64,000 bases of DNA from a virus, in IMG/VR virus record IMGVR_UViG_3300032032_000001, positions 62,001 through 126,000 of that record. One strand, 5' to 3'. Under the pieces are notes generated by a model, which saw only the letters and a program-made list of their open reading frames with translations, made no database searches and was not told the DNA's origin. The position numbers were made by a program, and so were the translations under genes. Shown here one piece after another: positions 60,341 to 64,000 of this stretch (positions within the stretch are counted from its first letter, which is position 1; each line of letters opens with the position of its first letter).

Positions 60341-61578
60341 TATCGTTTATCACAATTCTCAAACCTGATAGGGCCGTCATAGATTTCCCCAAGGTCTTTG
60401 ATTACCTTGGAACGCACCATGTTGTAGTACTCCCTCAATTGGTCATCAGTAGCCCCGGGTAACTCTCTCAGCATTAGCTGCCGAGAAACCGTACCCTCTG
60501 GGCCATCTAGGTGGGGGAAACTTATTGCTAAGGCCTTTTCCAGGATGGCATCTCTAGGCAGAGGTGCGGGACACATATCACCAGTTCCGAAATTGTATGG
60601 GTTGATCACTTCGATACCACCCCTGTCTGGGATAACTTCTTCTTCCCACGCTTTTTCGCGCTCAAGCTCGTTCCGATAGAACCCAATCTGGCCCTTTATA
60701 TGTCCAACGTCTTTGCCTTCCTTGGCAGCCTCATCGAGCAATTTCTCAAGCTCGTTTAGGGCAACAGCAGAATCGCGGTAGGGATCATCATCCCTGGACC
60801 CGAACCTGAAAAGCTTTGAACAATCGATATCCGAGTACCCCATGAACCACCTAGATAGCTCGCGGTACTTGATGGCACAGATCTTCCAATTCATTGTTGA
60901 GATCATTGGGTCCAAGGCCGTCACTGTCATGGTTGGGTTGGACTTCGGATCATAGATAGAAACCCTGGTGATTGCTCGTGCTGGGATATCTGACATAACA
61001 GCAACGTTGCCCAAGCCCGATAGAGACTCATCCCAAAGGTGGGAAAACCTGTGAGGGTTGTCGCGAAAGAACGAGGTTCTCTCAACCATGCCCCCTTCCC
61101 ACGGAAACCCCTTGAAAAGGTCCGATACCCCCAACTCTTTGGCCTGCTCCTCAGTCATGCCCCTGGACGACTGCTCAAGCCAATCCTCGTCAGGGACCAC
61201 ATCCTTGTTAGCATACCAGGGGGACAACCTTGTCCCCACGCGTGTTGAACCACTGGTCAAGATGGTGTCCAGATCAACTTCAATAATTCCCCATTTCTCC
61301 CCATCACCAGCCGCCTGGGATGCAAAGTACGGGGCATATCCTTGAGTTAAGTACACACGATCAGACCCAGAGGGAACAGTGTGATCCCAGTTACCTTCAG
61401 ACCCAGTAACGTCTCGGCGGAGTATGCCGGACTTCAAGGCCGCACGAGCTACTTTTTCAGAGGTCCCGTGGTACACCTTGGTCCCCTCATGCCTGCCCTC
61501 TGTCTTGCCCTTCATTCTCTCTAGCTGCTCAGCCATTGATTCGCCGTTAACTAATTCTTCAAATTTATTCTTTGGCAT
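60340..61578 (-). CDS. ADP-ribosyltransferase-like protein
   Basis: 412 residues from ATG 61578 (GGGAG six bases upstream). Residues about 35-110 fit the ART fold: VYHGTS (His-Gly-Thr of the NAD site), AALKSGIL, RVYLTQGYAPYFA and a final strand WGIIEVDLD. This order is seen in ARTs and RNA 2'-phosphotransferase relatives. The rest has no recognised domain. It could modify host proteins or nucleic acid. The catalytic Glu cannot be placed with certainty. Confidence 0.5.
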   Translation of the reverse strand: MPKNKFEELVNGESMAEQLERMKGKTEGRHEGTKVYHGTSEKVARAALKSGILRRDVTGSEGNWDHTVPSGSDRVYLTQGYAPYFASQAAGDGEKWGIIEVDLDTILTSGSTRVGTRLSPWYANKDVVPDEDWLEQSSRGMTEEQAKELGVSDLFKGFPWEGGMVERTSFFRDNPHRFSHLWDESLSGLGNVAVMSDIPARAITRVSIYDPKSNPTMTVTALDPMISTMNWKICAIKYRELSRWFMGYSDIDCSKLFRFGSRDDDPYRDSAVALNELEKLLDEAAKEGKDVGHIKGQIGFYRNELEREKAWEEEVIPDRGGIEVINPYNFGTGDMCPAPLPRDAILEKALAISFPHLDGPEGTVSRQLMLRELPGATDDQLREYYNMVRSKVIKDLGEIYDGPIRFENCDKR

Positions 61579-61828
61579 CACAAACTCCCTGTTCAATTAG
61601 TGAATTGGCCGTTCGACCGTAGTGCCCTTGTAGCTGCCAACACAGACCTGAATTAATAAGCTCCTGGAAAAAACTGACGACCTCGTCATCACTCATCTCG
61701 CCGGACTCATATCTCATGATGCTAGTCACAAGAGCGTTATTTTTTGATGCCCCTCCGTCTCCGGAGGAACCCTTAGTATTATTAGGTGTGATGTCATTTT
61801 CTTCTGACCAGCCTTGTTCTTTTGTCAT
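61565..61828 (-). CDS. DUF7417-type small phage protein
   Basis: 87 residues from ATG 61828 (AGGAG six bases upstream); longer in-frame readings lack such a site. MRYESGEMSDDEVVSFFQEL followed by INSGLCWQLQGHYGRTA and LIEQGVC is the pattern of a common phage protein family of unknown function. Overlaps the next gene by 14 bases. Confidence 0.85.
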   Translation of the reverse strand: MTKEQGWSEENDITPNNTKGSSGDGGASKNNALVTSIMRYESGEMSDDEVVSFFQELINSGLCWQLQGHYGRTANSLIEQGVCDAKE

Positions 61829-61901
61829 TAACTTCTCCTTTGGAGGGTTGAAGTGGGCGATCTCCTGCGAGATCAGCCAGCAAGTTCGAAGGTACGAGGG
61901 T

Positions 61902-62087
61902 ATGTCGTATCGAACGGTTGATATTTTTAAGATAAACGGGGCCATGTGCGCCGAAGAGGCGCTGTCAGGTCCTGAGTGGAAAAAATTACTAAAAGACGCT
62001 GGCGGCCTAGATGACTTTTGGGACATCACCGCCGAGCATCTTTTAATGATAGCGAGCGCTTCTTCTATGAAGCCCGCTAGCGCTTAA
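61902..62087 (+). CDS. Possible small + strand protein
   Basis: 61 residues from ATG 61902. Protein-like helical sequence (AEEALSGPEWKKLLKDAGGL; FWDITAEHLLMIASA) in the gap between two - strand genes. GAGGG is only two bases before the ATG and GAAGG is eleven bases before it. Overlaps the neighbouring - strand gene end by 11 bases. Confidence 0.55.
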   Translation: MSYRTVDIFKINGAMCAEEALSGPEWKKLLKDAGGLDDFWDITAEHLLMIASASSMKPASA

Positions 62088-62409
62088 GGATGTCTTCAAC
62101 CTCGCCACGAGAATTCACGGCTGTCAGTTTAAAGACCGTCAACTCATCCGGGATAGGCTTATCCATTTGAAGGTTGAAATAGATCCTAGGGTTGTGCTGG
62201 AACATGAGGGACCCACGTTGACCAGTAGACTTCTCCGTCACCGATATGAACGGAGCAAGGAAGCCCTCTATAACGAAGTCCTCCTGCAACTCTATCGTGT
62301 CCCACACTTTTCCGAACTCGCGTTCGAGTTCCTCCCTGCTTCTTTTAGTTTCATTTATTTCTTTAACAAGCTCACGTCGCTTGTCTTCTAACAGTTCATC
62401 GTCAGTCAT
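62077..62409 (-). CDS. Hypothetical protein
   Basis: 110 residues. ATG 62409 is chosen because GGAGG lies six bases upstream; ATG 62415 is directly against it. Helical N-terminal coiled part (ELVKEINETKRSREELEREF) then a beta domain (VIEGFLAPFISVTEKSTGQR). No family recognised. Confidence 0.75.
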   Translation of the reverse strand: MTDDELLEDKRRELVKEINETKRSREELEREFGKVWDTIELQEDFVIEGFLAPFISVTEKSTGQRGSLMFQHNPRIYFNLQMDKPIPDELTVFKLTAVNSRGEVEDILKR

Positions 62410-62494
62410 CTTCATCCTCCTCGAAGTTTACGTTGAAATATATAAATACAACGCCGGATGCGATAACCATCGCGGCGAGAACTAAGTCTTCCAT
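62402..62494 (-). CDS. Small membrane protein
   Basis: 30 residues from ATG 62494: EDLVLAAMVIASGVVFIYF is a membrane segment, followed by NVNFEEDEDD. Its end contains the ribosome-binding site of the next gene. AGGGGA precedes its ATG, partly within a hairpin (GGAGAGC 62509-62515 with GCTCTCC 62538-62544). Confidence 0.65.
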   Translation of the reverse strand: MEDLVLAAMVIASGVVFIYFNVNFEEDEDD

Positions 62495-62568
62495 ATAAAG
62501 TCCCCTGAGGAGAGCGCGTGACCCTCATTCAAAGCCTGCTCTCCCCAGGAAACTCTATGGGATATTTT

Positions 62569-63993
62569 TTAGATAGCAACCGCTTTATCTACGGAGTCAA
62601 TAGCTAGGTACTCAATGAGATCCCTAAGCTCTTCCACCGTGTACGGCTTACCTTTTGTTCCACGGCTGTGGATGTATTTATGGCATTCGTAACAGACTGG
62701 CACCAGATCCTTAACTGGATCCACTACGTGCTCCACGCCGTTGCGGGAATGGATGGGGTTGACGTGATGAACCTGTAGGTATCTTTCGACCAAGCTTCCC
62801 AATTTATGGTGCTCCCCCGGAGCATAGTCACAGACCTGACAAACAAACCCGTAATGGTCTAAGCAGGCTGCTCTCGCCTTTGGGTCTCGTTCGTAACTGG
62901 TCAACTTGACTTCCTTAGCCTTACCCTCTTTGAAGATGTAGTTAGCTAAGAGCCTGTGCTTCTCTTCACATGCCATCGTGAAACCGTACTCATGTGCACC
63001 CTCGTACGCAGGCTCTGCGTCCGGATTACAAAGGGTAGGTTTCACCCAGCGTGTGATCAAAGACCTAATAGGCTTATCGTCGTAAACAGAGCTTTGCCAG
63101 TTCTCGTAAGGGATTACTTCGCCGACTAAGTCGTGACCGGATGGGTACTTCTTAGGACCAGTCCAGAATCGGTGTTCGTGCCCACGACGCCACCGCCGTT
63201 TCTTCTCCCACGTAAATCCCTCTACTTCTGTGATTTCTGACTCTTCACGCTCACCAACATACGTAACACTTCTTGGGCTAACCCTATTAAGCATGGTTTT
63301 GTAGATACGGGCTTTCTTACTGTTGGGCTTTTTACAGCGCCTGAGCTTGCCCTTCCACTTCCTACGCTCATTGATACCAGTAATATCCTCTCGAACACTG
63401 GGGTCCTCGGTTTGCAGATACATAAGCATCGAAGCAAACACTCGGTAAATAGACATGAAGGTTTTACCGTTCTCTATGTTTCTCGCATCAGAAAGCTCCG
63501 CTCCAGGAGAGGAAGCATTTCTGGCAGGCTCGGAACACACAAAGTTAACGTAGTCACCAACACACTCAAAATCCCTGAAGCAAGTCACCAGATTCATCTT
63601 AAGGAAGAACTTTGACCCAAACTCCCCATCCCTTCCCTCTGCGTGAAGAAATAGGATGAGATTGTCTACATCTTTATCGGATTTATTATCCCTTAATACG
63701 TAGAACCCTGAGATTGGGTAGTAGCACTCGTCGTATAAACTCCACAGGCTCCAACCGCATTTTCTCAGGTTAACGTAGAAGCATGGGAACGGGAGCTTCT
63801 CAAGCTCCTCCATCCCAACCTTGCTTATGTCGGTAGCCTCTAGCTTTTCCTGCATAATCTTGGGGAGGCAGAAAACCTGCTGACCCCACTTGTTGTAGTC
63901 GAGCATACAATGGATCTCATTCTTAAAGACCTCATCGTATGGACCACTCATAAATTCGGACGCTAACCAGTCGGCGACGCTGCCATTACCCAT
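62569..63993 (-). CDS. HNH endonuclease with large unknown N-terminal region
   Basis: 474 residues from the last in-frame ATG inside the window; the frame stays open to the right edge, so the true start may lie beyond. The C-terminal HNH nuclease has CQVCDYAPG, LQVHHVNPI, then a spaced PVCYECHKYIHSRG, giving the histidine pair and two Cys pairs of zinc-bound HNH domains. The N-terminal 380 residues include an aromatic, Cys-containing part (FPCFYVNLRKCGWSLWSLYD) and a basic middle (KKRRWRRGHEHRFW). Possible homing, packaging or defence nuclease; not resolved. Confidence 0.75.
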   Translation of the reverse strand: MGNGSVADWLASEFMSGPYDEVFKNEIHCMLDYNKWGQQVFCLPKIMQEKLEATDISKVGMEELEKLPFPCFYVNLRKCGWSLWSLYDECYYPISGFYVLRDNKSDKDVDNLILFLHAEGRDGEFGSKFFLKMNLVTCFRDFECVGDYVNFVCSEPARNASSPGAELSDARNIENGKTFMSIYRVFASMLMYLQTEDPSVREDITGINERRKWKGKLRRCKKPNSKKARIYKTMLNRVSPRSVTYVGEREESEITEVEGFTWEKKRRWRRGHEHRFWTGPKKYPSGHDLVGEVIPYENWQSSVYDDKPIRSLITRWVKPTLCNPDAEPAYEGAHEYGFTMACEEKHRLLANYIFKEGKAKEVKLTSYERDPKARAACLDHYGFVCQVCDYAPGEHHKLGSLVERYLQVHHVNPIHSRNGVEHVVDPVKDLVPVCYECHKYIHSRGTKGKPYTVEELRDLIEYLAIDSVDKAVAI

Positions 63994-64000
63994 ACCGGCT

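Noticed and set aside
61716-61901. Longer start for the small + strand gene
   Set aside because: This part is antisense to the well-supported DUF7417-type gene and its leader; the ATG at 61902 is preferred.

Overview
This window is part of the genome of a large, contractile-tailed (myovirus-type) double-stranded DNA phage. It carries a terminase large subunit, prohead protease, HK97-type major capsid candidate, very large tail sheath, tail tube candidate, lysis genes, phage tRNAs, and strong AGGAGG-type ribosome-binding sites before most genes. There are no ribosomal RNA or housekeeping genes. The host cannot be named from the sequence. Base composition looks close to 50% GC by eye. The window is open at both ends: the first gene has no start here, and the last may continue past the right edge.

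Layout. (1) 1-36 kb, nearly all on the + strand: a fused beta/beta-prime multisubunit RNA polymerase polypeptide, a baseplate-spike candidate, several undescribed virion-type proteins, a SNF2-type helicase, terminase, prohead protease, scaffold and capsid genes, neck candidates, a 1450-residue tail sheath, tail tube and a holin-like protein. No portal protein is recognisable. (2) 36-49 kb, on the - strand: spanin-like proteins; an operon coding for ParB-like protein, Ycf46-like AAA+ ATPase, RecA-like ATPase, DUF2997-like protein, radical SAM enzyme and Ycf35/DUF1257-like protein; a gene flanked by six copies of a palindromic operator; then a complete ubiquitin-like conjugation set (Ubl, E2, JAB peptidase, E1) and a secreted lytic transglycosylase. 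(3) 49-55 kb, - strand: many small accessory genes, four tRNA genes (Arg, Lys, Leu and an odd Ile), small zinc-ribbon and membrane proteins, and a GC-rich region that looks like a structured RNA. (4) 55-64 kb, mixed strands: class II ribonucleotide reductase, a metallophosphatase, an ADP-ribosyltransferase-like protein, small phage proteins and an HNH protein.

How it fits together. The RNA polymerase could transcribe phage genes independently of host polymerase. The reductase and tRNAs support replication and translation. The Ubl-E2-JAB-E1 set is in the same order as the bacterial antiphage Bil operon (BilA-D), but here the phage carries it. That makes protein tagging by the phage (of host targets, defence proteins or its own virion) the most striking hypothesis in this window. 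A terminator between Ubl and E2 suggests the tag is made in excess of the enzymes. The operator family TGACAA-N8-TTGTCA around 42.0-43.4 kb suggests a dedicated regulatory circuit for the neighbouring operons.
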